Assembly: GCA_016806645.1 (NCBI GenBank)
Contig: JACSYO010001013.1
Coordinates: forward strand, 2,812,501-2,876,500
Reading direction: 5' to 3'
DNA: 64,000 bases
Source of the DNA: Ophiodon elongatus
Taxonomy: Eukaryota > Chordata > Actinopteri > Perciformes > Hexagrammidae
The notes below the pieces were generated by a model that was given only the letters and a program-made list of their open reading frames with translations, did not search any database and was not told the origin of the DNA. The position numbers and the translations under genes are program-made. Every line of letters starts with the position of its first letter. Position 1 is the first letter of the stretch. Below, one piece after another: positions 1-10,910 of this stretch.

Positions 1-141
1 TTCCAAAACAAGATCGAGGATCTGTTTCCGGCTCACGTACAGTAAAAATGGAAAAGGTTACAGGAAAACATACAGTGAATGGTCCTTTTTTCTTTTTTTG
101 AAGACATGCACATACAAAAAAAAAACAAGCTTTTACAGACG

Positions 142-175
<34 letters not shown>

Positions 176-454
176 TCACGCATCGTGTGAAACCGTTTCC
201 ACGGGAGCAATCACTTCAACAGAGTCACAGGCACTCATGTTTTTTTATATAGTGGCATTGCCGGGGTTATTAAAAGCTTGAGGTCTCAGAGGAATAATCT
301 GCGATACTTGATGTTCAAGTGTGATCAAATTATTCAAACATGTCCGATGGAACAAAAATGATCGTGGAAAGAGATGATCCCAGTAAACTAATGCGATACA
401 GCCCATAAGCCTTGTTTATTGGGGGGTGTGGGTCATTAAAATTAATCAGGTCGG

Positions 455-490
<36 letters not shown>

Positions 491-541
491 TGTTTGTGTG
501 TGAAGACATGAGAGGAAAGTATAGTATGTGGCTTTTTCCTG
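1..541 (-). other. PIN1 3' UTR and downstream flank
   Basis: There is no coding sequence here. On the minus strand this follows the PIN1 stop codon at 542-544. It contains a (TG)n tract at about 457-502, a candidate AATAAA signal (plus-strand TTTATT at 415-420) and a poly-T run at about 143-169. Where the transcript really ends cannot be decided from sequence. Confidence 0.6.
415..420 (-). terminator. Candidate poly(A) signal for PIN1
   Basis: A canonical AATAAA hexamer on the minus strand, about 120 nt past the PIN1 stop codon. It is a plausible 3' end, but a longer UTR cannot be excluded. Confidence 0.4.
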
Positions 542-3500
542 TCAACCGGTACGTAGGATGATGTGGACCCCAGAGTCAGTAAAAACCGGACCGCTCATGT
601 CTCCCACTTTGAGAGCAAAGGAGGCGTCTTCAAAAGGCTTCTGCATTTGACCTAAAACATTAAAACAGACATATTATGTTTAAGTAACACATCTTTTATC
701 CACATTCAAATAGCAATTCGCACATGAACATGTTGAACATTATGCTCGTTGACCCGTGTGTACATAAATACCTGCGTTTACTTACACTTACAATGATTAC
801 ATGCTATTATTTCGTGATTGAAGTACATTACGTTTTCCTTCCGACTGATGGCGTGTTAAATGAGGCACAGCCAGCAATTAATGGCTTTTAAATTGGAAGC
901 GTGCCAACACAGTGAACGGAAATAGGAGCAACATTGACGGATATTAAATTAAAAGTAAAACAAAACATAGAAATAAATTAAAAAAAATAATAACGCTAAC
1001 TGGAAGTACTGCCTCGCGGTCGTTTGGCTCCGCCAACCAGTCATGTTGCAGTTTATACATCCATGTCTTTCCAAAATGTCACAATCTTTTATTTGTGAAA
1101 TTGTCATAAATAGCTTGTGAATTCTTGAGTGTTTTGTGAGCTTTCAGGGAAATTTAACCACCAAAATCTGATCAGTTCAACCAGACAATCTGTCCAAGAG
1201 GACGTTTGTGCCGAGTTTGAAGAAATTTCCCGAAGGCGTTCCTGAGATCTCACGTTCACGAGAAAAAGGACCGGATGCAGAGGCACTAAAAAAATGTTTT
1301 TGTTCTTTACACAATTTTATTTTACAAATAAAAAAAACAATGTTAAATCATTAAGAGTCTAAATGTTGGTCTCTAAATATCTTTTGCCCATTTGTTCATA
1401 CTTAATATGTAAATCTTTAAAAACAGGTCACAAATATATAGTTTAATTTTTAAAAAGAGATAAATAATTTCCTAAAACAGCTGGGTACTGTAGTTCTTTT
1501 TTAAATACACATTAAAGACGAGTACTTGTTGCTGATTACGACACATTCACCAGACTCATCCTTAAACACACTCTTCTGTACCTCTCCTTTATTTTATTTG
1601 AATTTTAAAAGCCGAACCAGATGCTGGACCTGCAAATACACACACACACACACGCACACACACAAATGTACCTTTGCCAAATAATCCCAGATCTCCACCA
1701 TTCTTAGCTGAGCTGCAGTCACTGAACTGAGAAGCCAGGGACTCAAACTTCTCCTCTCCAGACTTGATATCTTCTATATACTCTGCACAGAACAAAGAAA
1801 TAAAGAACAACGTTAACATGTTGATCAGACCTGAACCCCCTCCCCTCCTCCGATTCCTTTACGTACTCTGAATGAGCTCCAGGGCCTCGTCTTTAGTTCG
1901 TGTGATATTTTGTTCTCTCCAAGAAGAAGGACGCCGTGACTGATTGTGCTTCACCAGGAGGTGAGAGCAGCGTACCTGAGCGGGTGAGAAAACACAAACT
2001 GATCAGTGTCAAGAATCAATGAGACTGGGATGAATAAATGTTTCCTCCTCAGAGAAGTCAGTAGCACTATCTAAGAGGACAGAGATAAGGTACATCATAA
2101 CTAATGGCTTTAGTATCGTTAATAAAGTCTAGTTTACACTCGTCTCGAAGTCAATGGTTAGAAACCTGAAATAAGATCTGTGGTTAAAACAAGTTTAAGA
2201 GATTTCAACGTTTGTCATACGATAAAAAAGAAATGCCAGTAAATACCTCAATTTAGAAAATTGAACGTGTCCTCAAAAAGGTGGTTGCGAACACGTGGCT
2301 AAAGGAAACTACTAAACGCCGTCATGTTGACTGGTCGCCTTGACAACCGTGTTGTGTTTATAATCACGTGTCGTAATAGTGTCGTAATATCGGCTGTGTG
2401 CAAATCTCATACGGTCACATACACTTTTTCTTCAACAGCGTTTGCATTTATGCTTCAAAATTCATGAAGTGGAGTTCGTTTGGGAAGAACAAAAGGTTTC
2501 AGTATCATAAACTTGTGTTTGCCACAGAGCTTATTTTCTGAAATAATAGAAAAATCCCATTTAATTACTGGAAAGTAAGTCAATGTTTTTTTTTTTTTCT
2601 TACTTGAGTTGTAAAAGTTAGGAAGTCATTAAGACTTTTTCCGTAACTGACCAAACTTTAATTGGAGGTTAAAGAACAAATTTACATTTTCCAAACGTTG
2701 TTGTGCTATTGTTTTCTAATTATATATCACAAAGCACCATTGAAACTGTGGCTAGTTACATTTTATAATCATTTGTTACAACACAATGACTAATTATGGG
2801 GTTGAAAACCACCCTGGCCTCAAGCTGGTTTTGAAGAGATGAGTCACTTTATTATGTGATAACCGAATAAAGTACCTACGGACAAATGTCAAACAAATGT
2901 TGGAAGCCTTAATGAGAAAGAAAAAGCCTTTAGAGTAAAAAAAATAAATAAATAAATAAAAAGCCCTACTTCCGTGTTCACAGAAGACACCTGATGATGA
3001 CTGTTGCTATGGATACCATTCAATGTAGATGTCTCAATTGGGATTTCTTTACCTCAGCTGTACTGTATGATAATAATGCAACGTGATTAAGAAAAAAAAA
3101 GACTGAATGTAGTGTCGTCTAGATCTAATCCAGTATTTCACTAAACTCAGAACATTGAAAATAATCTGCAGACTAATCGATAATGAAAATAATCACGAGT
3201 TGCAGCCCTTGTTGCGTTGAACTTTTGGAAGTTCTGGACATCTTTCACAATTTTCTGACATTTTATAGACTAATCAAATAAAGAGACCTATCAAAAAAAC
3301 AACAACTAACTGAATTAATAATGAAAATAAATGCAACATTAACTATTATTAATAAATGTAAAATACACTAGCATGCAGTATATTAATAAATGTTGGCCAA
3401 ATCGTTTTTTTAAAATCGCCTCTGACCACTTTGCTGCATGTCCTCCCTTCTCTGTCCCCTCTCTCCGCTTTCCTTTCTATCTTTGGCTGTTCTATAATAA

Positions 3501-6500
3501 TGAGAACTGAATCTTGAAGTGATTGAATAAAAAAGAAAAAAAAAGAAAAATGAGAACCTTAACTACAAGTAACGGCATTATTTTTATCTGATTCTATTCA
3601 TGTACAAATAAGATAAGCTTGTGTTCAGGTTTGACTGTTTAATACTGTATGGACCAAAAACATTATTGTAATATTGGTTAAAAATAAATAAAATTAAAAT
3701 CACATTTACTTCAAGTAGTTCAGTCCTGGTAATGTGTGCGATCCCATGAAGACAAATCCAACCAGCAAACAAGTGACCTGATTTCAGCAGGTCAGTTTGA
3801 TTACTGAGCAGAATGTTTATGACCATTGGAGCGGTTATTCGTACAGTTTCATAATATAAAATCAACAGGGTCAGCTGTAACACAGGCCTCAACTGTTGTT
3901 AATAATAATAATAATAATAATAATAGTAATGTTTAATGAAGCATTTTCTGTTTTCTAATATCAGGTTGACTAACTTGGTTCTGCAATCTCATCATCCTAA
4001 ACCATTTACCAACAACATAATAGATTTGAACTCAAAAGAGAAATTGTGTCTTCTATTTAAATTGAGTTACCATGGTAACAATAAAACCTCCCTGGTCGCC
4101 CGTACGCTCAGTTAAACACAGAAATGGCAAATATTCCTATTATTGGCACTCAATATAATTCTGAGTGGGCGAAGATACTATTATCTCGTATCTTATCGTA
4201 ACGTTCGACCTCATCGTAGATCATGGCTTGGCATGTGAGGACGATACATCCGCACCGAAGCCTAAATGTCGACGATGGAAGGAAAAGCACACACCAATTC
4301 AATAAGATACATATAAATTCAATGTCAACAAAGATATTTGAGACGTAGGCTTTTTGGACAACACATTTACGAATTATTTAAATTCTATAATAACTATTTC
4401 TTTATTATTTAATTCCAGAATAATATAGCTTTAAATAAACAAAATGTAGCCGTTTATTACACGTTTATTACACGAATGGGTTGTTGTAGTCATTCAGCTC
4501 TCGTCTTACAGGGCTGCTAGAAGTTCTACAAACCACCAGATGTCACTGTTTTGTTCAAATCCAATAATCCAAAACTTTACCTTTGCTTGGCAGGAACCCC
4601 AAACCCCACCCATCACTAATTTCAGTCGTCACTAAACTAGTCTTGTTTTTATGCTATTCTTGTAAAGCACTTTGTAACTCTCATTTTGAAAAGTGCGCTA
4701 TAATAAAAGTTTATTGTGATCATAATAATAGATACATTTAAAATATTACACATAATAACCTTCTCCGGCTCTCCACGGCCATCCCCCACCGGACGTTCCC
4801 ACTGGCTGGCATTGGTGATGTGGTTGAAGTAGTATACTTTGCCTGCAGGGCAAAAAAAGTGAGAGTCAATAAAGATGCATTCAATTATTGTTTTTACAAA
4901 TGGAGGCAGCAGAACAAGCTGAAGACACAACATTAAATAGGGCTCAATATAAAATTCTGAACATATATATTGCCTCCACAAGCCTCTCAACATGGCGTCC
5001 TATAGCGTTGCTGTCCTTTGAGAACCACATGTCTCTAAAAAGTTAACTTTTCATAAGCTCAGAAAAACAGCCCTGTTTTCAGCTGTGTGACGATGCATTT
5101 TCCAGCTGATGCAAGAGGGATTTTAATTATTTTATTTAGCTTAAGAAGCAGGAGCACTTTCTCAACACATGAAGTAACTCTTCATCCGTCAGTGTATCAC
5201 AAACATTCTAAATCAACTCATCTGGAGATGCGTGGTTTTCACTGGACAGGAAGGGGATAAGAAATTGTTTGTGGAAAAGTAACTTAAGCGGTCACACAAA
5301 TGTGGGAGTAAAAAGTACCATATTTTCCTGCAGTAGAGTAGAAGTGTACAGGAGCCCATAGTATTGGAAGAGCTAGAAAATGCATGGTCACAAAGGTGAC
5401 TTTTTTCTCACAGGGCGGCAACGCTACAAACATATGATGATCTCATAGAAAATTATGCATTGCTGAAAATCAAACTAGCCAACAGTATATGAAGGAGTTA
5501 AAATAAACATGGCTTAAACATCTACAGGAGTAAAATGCAACATACACATTAATGCAGCGGTAATAACAATTAATATAAAAACCTCATAAAGTAAAACACT
5601 GACAGGGACCATTTTACTGCTCAATGCGTATACTTTTACTTTTCATACTTAATGTAAATTTTGCGATTAAGATACACTCTTATTGATCCCCAGCAGGATA
5701 ATGTGGTTGTTGCAGCAGTACATAAGTACATAAATAAATACACATAGGCATAGAAAGAAAATAAATAACAGGAGGTACATTAAAGAAGATATTGACAGTG
5801 GTGTGATTAATGTGTGCATTATTAGAGTTGAGTATAGTGCAATAGTGCAATAGTCACTGTAACATATTAACATAATCGTATCTAATATGGTAAATTATGA
5901 TATAGTATGGGATATGAGATACGGTATAAGGTGTAGCATTGTAGTAAAAAAAGGCAGTACAGTATGACATAGTAGACCTATATAGTATTTGCTGATAATA
6001 TTTTAAAACAACCTTAATACTTTGAGTAAGGTTTTGAATGCAGGGATTATATTTGTAGTAGAGTATTTTTAGAGTACTTCTGGATCTGTGTACTTCCTCC
6101 ACCAACTGTTTGTTGTGCTACAGCCTACAAACCAAAGCTGAGAGGCAGAAAAGTAAAACTATAAAATATTCATGCTTTGATGGAATTGCAATCTACAAAG
6201 CTTCTTCCCAACATAAATATGCAGCGCAGGTGAGGCGCTGGAGCCGCATGACGTCATGCAGGGCCCTTCGCAGTCGCCAGGTTTAATGGATCAGCTCTGG
6301 GCGCGAGCGTGAAGCAAACACACCAAAATAACAGCCGAACGCCACGTTTTTTGCAAAACACACCTGCAAGACCGAGTCGCCCATCACTTGTCTCAGCACA
6401 TCCCCGTTAAAGGTAAAGTCTCGTCCGCCTCGCTTGAGCACTAAACCACGATGCTAGCTCGGGAGCTAAATTCACAACGGGTTGCATATCGGCGTTTAGC

Positions 6501-6604
6501 TTAGCAAGCTAGCATGTTTAGCTTCCCGAGGCTTCCGTTTCATTACCTGAACTGCGGCTCATTCTTTTCTCCCATCCAGCAGGTAACTTCTCCTCGTCTG
6601 CCAT
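542..6604 (-). CDS. pin1: Peptidyl-prolyl cis-trans isomerase NIMA-interacting 1 (Pin1), complete, 5 coding exons
   Basis: Coding exons in transcript order: 6547-6604, 4760-4842, 1867-1975, 1672-1782, 542-651. They total 471 nt (156 aa plus stop), and every junction is GT-AG and keeps frame. Residues 6-37 form the WW domain, with W11, Y23/Y24 and W34 visible. After a short Gly-rich linker comes the parvulin domain, with phosphate-binding basic residues K56, R61 and R62, catalytic C106 in the SDCSSAK motif and H52/H150. The C-terminus is HIILRTG. Family knowledge: Pin1 isomerises phosphorylated Ser/Thr-Pro bonds in the nucleus and regulates cell cycle and signalling proteins. The WW-PPIase linker is about 7 residues shorter than in human Pin1 (163 aa) and lacks its Ser/Gly/Asn-rich stretch. 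The gene is divergent from UBL5 and shares its CpG-rich promoter. Identification is very secure. Confidence 0.97.
4655..4735 (+). mobile_element. 3' tail of an L2-like non-LTR retrotransposon (fragment)
   Basis: The sequence runs from 'ttgtaaagcactttgtaact' to 'gcgctataataaaagtttat'. This is the typical 3'-end pattern of teleost L2/CR1-like LINEs and of the SINEs they mobilise. It lies in PIN1 intron 2 just upstream of the next downstream exon region. Family assignment is by recall only. Confidence 0.5.
5270..5665. mobile_element. Degraded dispersed 'aagtac/gtact' teleost repeat
   Basis: AT-rich PIN1 intron 1 sequence with recurring aagta/tactt words ('aaaagtaacttaagcggtc', 'agtaaaaagtaccatatttt', 'gcgtatacttttacttttca'). 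The same vocabulary recurs at 9380-9620, 23308-23660 and 30130-30460, which suggests copies of one old dispersed element. There is no coding sequence. Confidence 0.4.
5665..5830. mobile_element. Dispersed teleost repeat ('cttattgatccccagcagga' type)
   Basis: It begins 'gatacactcttattgatccc' and continues with the short-word, A-rich body usual for a very common non-coding teleost repeat. It sits in PIN1 intron 1. The remaining intron to 6180 is AT-rich and shows nothing else that I recognise. Confidence 0.45.
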
Positions 6605-6960
6605 TGTTGTTGTTTTTTTTCCTGCAGCAGCGTTCACGAAAACAAAATTTCAATGAAGCTGCCCGTGTGTGACAGGTCGGGCTGCAGCTAGGCACAGTGC
6701 GACAGTTAGCCACGGGTTTACGGCACGAGTTGTTTTCAGAATTAGGCCCGCCCCTTTACTGTGCTGTCATAGGCTGACGCGGGCTGTCAATCATCGGTGT
6801 GGCCGTTTGATTGGCCGAGAGGCTTATACACAAAACGACTCAGCTTTACGGACGGAGACCAGTCCACAGAACATCACCAATAGGCGATATTTGTTGTTTT
6901 GCTGTGAGTTTCCAGGTAAGAATCTCACATTTAACACACCGTCATTGTAGATGTAACTCA
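6200..6960. promoter_or_regulatory. Bidirectional CpG-rich promoter of PIN1 and UBL5
   Basis: GC content and CpG count rise sharply here compared with both flanks. The PIN1 start codon (minus strand, 6602-6604) and the probable UBL5 non-coding first exon (ending at the GT donor after 6915) face away from each other about 300 bp apart. ATTGG/CCAAT-type boxes are seen near 6811 and 6879, and no TATA box is convincing. The layout is that of a housekeeping bidirectional promoter. Transcription start sites were not determined. Confidence 0.75.
6830..6915 (+). other. ubl5: Probable non-coding first exon of UBL5
   Basis: The sequence runs into TTTCCAG followed by the strong donor gtaagaat at 6916. 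The next acceptor on the plus strand is 'ctgacag' ending at 7296, ten bases before the UBL5 ATG. The 5' limit is uncertain. Short ORFs here are chance reading frames in CpG-rich 5' UTR. Confidence 0.5.
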
Positions 6961-7305
6961 ATGCTCCACATATTCAAGACACAATGTACGTTTCTTGTGT
7001 GCTTTGTAACATTTTGGTCCATATAATACACAACGACAGCGTGTTGTGAGCTCTAGCTAGCTGGTGTTAGCTAACACCACACAAAACAACATCACGGATT
7101 TAAACAGATTTGACAGTTTAGGTTCTGTTTCTCTCACGTGGCACGTTGTGAAAACTAACCACAATATCTATAGCTTCTAACCAACTAAATGCACGAGCAT
7201 TACTGTCCTAAATTATATGAAGAGTTGTTTGAGAGCGACTCAACACTCACACATGTGTCGTGCTAACCAGCTGTCTAACTTTCCTTCTGCTGACAGAAAC
7301 CTAAA

Positions 7306-9053
7306 ATGATCGAGGTGGTTTGCAACGATCGCCTGGGCAAGAAGGTCCGGGTCAAGTGCAAGTATCCTCCCTGAAACTGAAGAGTTAATTCTGAATAATG
7401 CGTCCTGCCACATGTTTAGTACCCACGCACAGCTAACGTGGAGTTAGCTTGACTTGATAACAGAGATGCATTCGTTATGCCTCCCTCCAACAATGTTCAA
7501 AATATAGTATATACAGGAATAAAGTAAAAATGAGACTCTAAAGACATCAAATAGTGCAGAAGTTAAGTATTAGGGACAAAATCTATCGTATATAACATAA
7601 TATATATTTGTGGTAGACAGGTGTGCAGTAAATGCAAAGTGAATTAATTGCAATTTAAACAGGAATGTAATGCGTATGCGTAGTGAGAAGATGAGATGTT
7701 CTTTATATAGGTAGTCTTTGAAGTCCTTAACTTCAAGGCTAAAGAAATGCAGGGTAATTCACATACATTATATGGCATCTTCATATAAGTTGTTTTTATC
7801 TGACCAATACTATGAAACCCAAAGCTGTTGCGTTTACTATGAGGAAAGACAAATTATCCTATTTGAGAAGGTGGAACCAGAGACTGTTCCAGCTTCTCAA
7901 ATGTGCTATCAAAACAGTGGCATGCCAATTAATCATGAGTGCACACTCTATTCATGTTTTCTTAAAAAATAAAATAAGATAACTCTGTAATTCAAGAGAA
8001 CTTTCTCCAAGATCAACAAAAATATGCTTTTGAAGAACCAAGTAAGGCTAGATGTTAACCTGGGTTAGTTAAACCACGTTTGAGCTGTGACCCTGAATTA
8101 TTTTTTTTCGGTGCCATCTTGTTGCTCTTTCCTTAACCGCCATGTTTCAGCTCTGAGGACACTATTGGAGATCTGAAGAAGCTCATAGCTGCTCAGACAG
8201 GAACACGGTTTGACAAGATTGTACTAAAGAAATGGTGAGTTACTTGTCTGGAATACTGATCATAACAAGTGTTTCTATGGTCGTCTTCTATTACCGGTTG
8301 ATTGTTCCTCCTCTGTTCCCACAGGTATACCATATTCAAGGACCACGTGTCTCTGGGGGACTGTATCCTTTAAACAATCTTTGCAGCTGCTCTCTCACTT
8401 ACTTTTAGTTTGACACTGATATTCTGTCACCAGTTTTTATATTTTCACAGAGGCCAACTAACTTTTTCAAACTTTAAAAAAAAAAAAGCATTGGATAATA
8501 TTAATTACCAGAAGTCTGTAATTTGATTATAACAAACCAGCCAACAATAACCCTAACCCACAATAACAACTAACAATTTGAGAAAATTATTTATTTCCTG
8601 CTTTTTTTTTTTAATCAATGATCTGAAATTCTGTTTACTTTTCTTGTATTGGGGTGGAGGTCAAAGCTCTAAAGTATCGTGTAAAAAAAAAAAAAAAAAA
8701 TCCTAAATTATTTGCATAAGTACAAACCATTACCACTGGTTTGGATGAACCTAATCTTCATAATATATTTGGAAGTTGCATGATTTGAATTACTGTTTGA
8801 AATCTTTATCTTTTGATAAAATATGTATTGGCAGACACATTCTCAACAGTCTACATAGTGATTTAGTGGATGTCAGCAGTGATAATGTATTTCTAAATCA
8901 TTTTTCATATGAAAACAGGAGGAGCATTTGATCATATTAACTGTAGCAAACGTTTACCAAGCAGAAGTATTTCATCCTGATCTGTTGTACTTAACCACAA
9001 CCTCTGCAGATGAAATCCACGATGGGATGAACCTGGAGCTTTACTACCAGTAG
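7306..9053 (+). CDS. ubl5: Ubiquitin-like protein 5 (Hub1), complete, 4 coding exons
   Basis: Coding exons: 7306-7361, 8151-8234, 8325-8362, 9010-9053. They total 222 nt, giving 73 aa, the exact family length. The protein starts [13 protein letters not shown] and ends LELYYQ, with the invariant [13 protein letters not shown] and KKWYTIFKDH segments. The C-terminal Tyr-Tyr replaces the Gly-Gly of conjugated ubiquitins. Family knowledge: UBL5/Hub1 is not conjugated; it binds spliceosome components through a HIND element and supports pre-mRNA splicing and sister-chromatid cohesion. The exon 1 acceptor lies at 7296, so the upstream exon is non-coding. It is head-to-head with PIN1; in human the two genes are also adjacent, on 19p13.2. 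Identification is very secure. Confidence 0.98.
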
Positions 9054-9299
9054 ACCAGAGGAGGACCACAGGTCCATGCCACACAGATGACCCTCTTCAT
9101 TGACCCACACACACACACGGACACATGCACACACACCCACAGAAATGGGATCGGTCGCAGGAAACCACCATGATCATCAAAGAGAGCAAGAGCAGTATCT
9201 ACACAGACATTACATTGATCTCAGTTTTAGCGTATGATTTTTACCCACAAATTGTGTGAAAGAAATGTTGTTGTGCAGTTTTTGTTTTGATATTTTGGA

Positions 9300-9305
9300 A
9301 TTAAA
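9300..9305 (+). terminator. Candidate UBL5 poly(A) signal (ATTAAA)
   Basis: ATTAAA lies about 250 nt downstream of the UBL5 stop, after a short UTR containing a (CA)n tract. No AATAAA occurs closer, so this common variant is the likely signal. Confidence 0.6.
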
Positions 9306-9379
9306 GCGGATATTTACCTACTTGCATGGCTGAGTGCTGGTCATTGTTGTCCTGTAATCTTAACTGTAACCTCTTGTAT

Positions 9380-10520
9380 GGCTACAATGTAAGTTGAAAG
9401 CATAAAACTTTAAAATGTTCATATATTTACTCGAGAATTACAATTCTTTGCTATTTTTAAAATTTTACTCCACTATATTTCATAGATGGCAATATGGTAC
9501 TTTCTACTATACTACATGCATCTAACAGCTGGAGTTACATGTTACTTTACAGGTTAAGATTTTTCATGTAAAAGATCTAATGGGTTTATAAAACACAATA
9601 CGTTGTTGTAAAGTACCCAGCTGTATACAACACTTAGAAAGCCCAACTTAGACCAACTACAACACTGAAATCCTGCATACACATTATTGCATCTATACAA
9701 TTTTATACACACACACACAGACAGAGAGAGATATACTGATATTGGTCCAATACTGACTCAAATAGCTGGATCAGGTATCTGATACCATTGTTAGAACAAA
9801 TAGTAATTCAGTACATTTATATCTATGTATATATTTGTTACATTTTGTTCCACAAAGTTAGGAAAGGAATGTTTAAGTCAAGCCTGATGTTGTCTTACAC
9901 GAAGTAATGAAATCAGTCACTTCCACACAGTGAGGCTTACAGCTTAATAATTAAACACCAGTATCTAGTTGGTTCTCTGTATCGGCCGATGACCAAAGCC
10001 CAGGTGTCGGTATCAGGAATAAAAAAGTAGGCTCGGTGCATCTCTAACAATATATAAAACAATTTAAGACCGTTAAAGGTTAATTTTTTCTAATTTGATT
10101 GCAGAAGCTCTATTTGTGATGCAGTGTTTTTACACTGTGGTATTGATATTTTATATTCTTCTATGACTATTTGGTCAGTTTTTTTCATGATTTGGGCCGA
10201 ACCTCTTTGTTCCAGTTAAGGTCAAATTTAAATGCTACAGCACACTATGATATTTTAGACAATCGTGTGCTTCCAACTTTGTGACTATAACTTGGAAAAG
10301 ACCCTTTCAACATCACAATGCCCCGGTCGTCATGCCAAACAAGGCTAAGCATTACAATGCCGCCATGCAAAAAAGCCAGACCCATAAAGAAGAAGAGGTT
10401 GATATAGCAGGTTAATGCCCATCTTGTTGAAATGTGGGTTTAGAGTTTGAACACACACTTTTTTTTTTAAGTTAGTTGTACAGCCATGAACCAGACATTC
10501 GTCAGATCAGCTGGACAAAA
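9380..10520. other. UBL5-VAV1 intergenic spacer with degraded repeats
   Basis: There is no gene here. The segment 9380-9620 carries the dispersed 'aagtac' type repeat ('ttactccactatatttcata'). The rest is AT-rich, with a short CA/GA tract at about 9703-9730. UBL5 (plus) and VAV1 (minus) converge on this spacer. Confidence 0.6.
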
Positions 10521-10522
10521 CA

Positions 10523-10528
10523 TTTATT
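10523..10528 (-). terminator. VAV1 poly(A) signal (AATAAA)
   Basis: AATAAA on the minus strand (plus-strand TTTATT), about 145 nt past the VAV1 stop at 10673. It implies a short 3' UTR. Confidence 0.65.
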
Positions 10529-10672
10529 CACATCACTAGACAGTCATTAGATCACAAGTAACGGCATCTCTTCCACACGCACACAGACACACTGGTGCGT
10601 GTGGGTTAATGCAATCGATGGAAACCAGGTATCACGTAGACCACACGTACAGTCTGGGTCTTTACATCTCCA

Positions 10673-10854
10673 TCAGCAGTAGTCAGAGTAGTCCTCCTCC
10701 ACGTAGTTGGCTGGAAAGAACCCCACCTGGAAACAAAGGGGCAGCGCAGGTTAAGACGAGCTGCCTCAAAACCGGTAAATGTTGTTTTTTAAACACTTTT
10801 ATTCATATCATTTATTTATCTCCGCCAGGAGGATAATGTGATCAATTGGGTACG

Positions 10855-10910
<56 letters not shown>

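Noticed and set aside
6669..7026. Plus-strand ORFs of 71-93 aa in the CpG island
   Set aside because: Lie in the UBL5 5' flank/UTR and run through the predicted donor at 6916; no recognisable protein.
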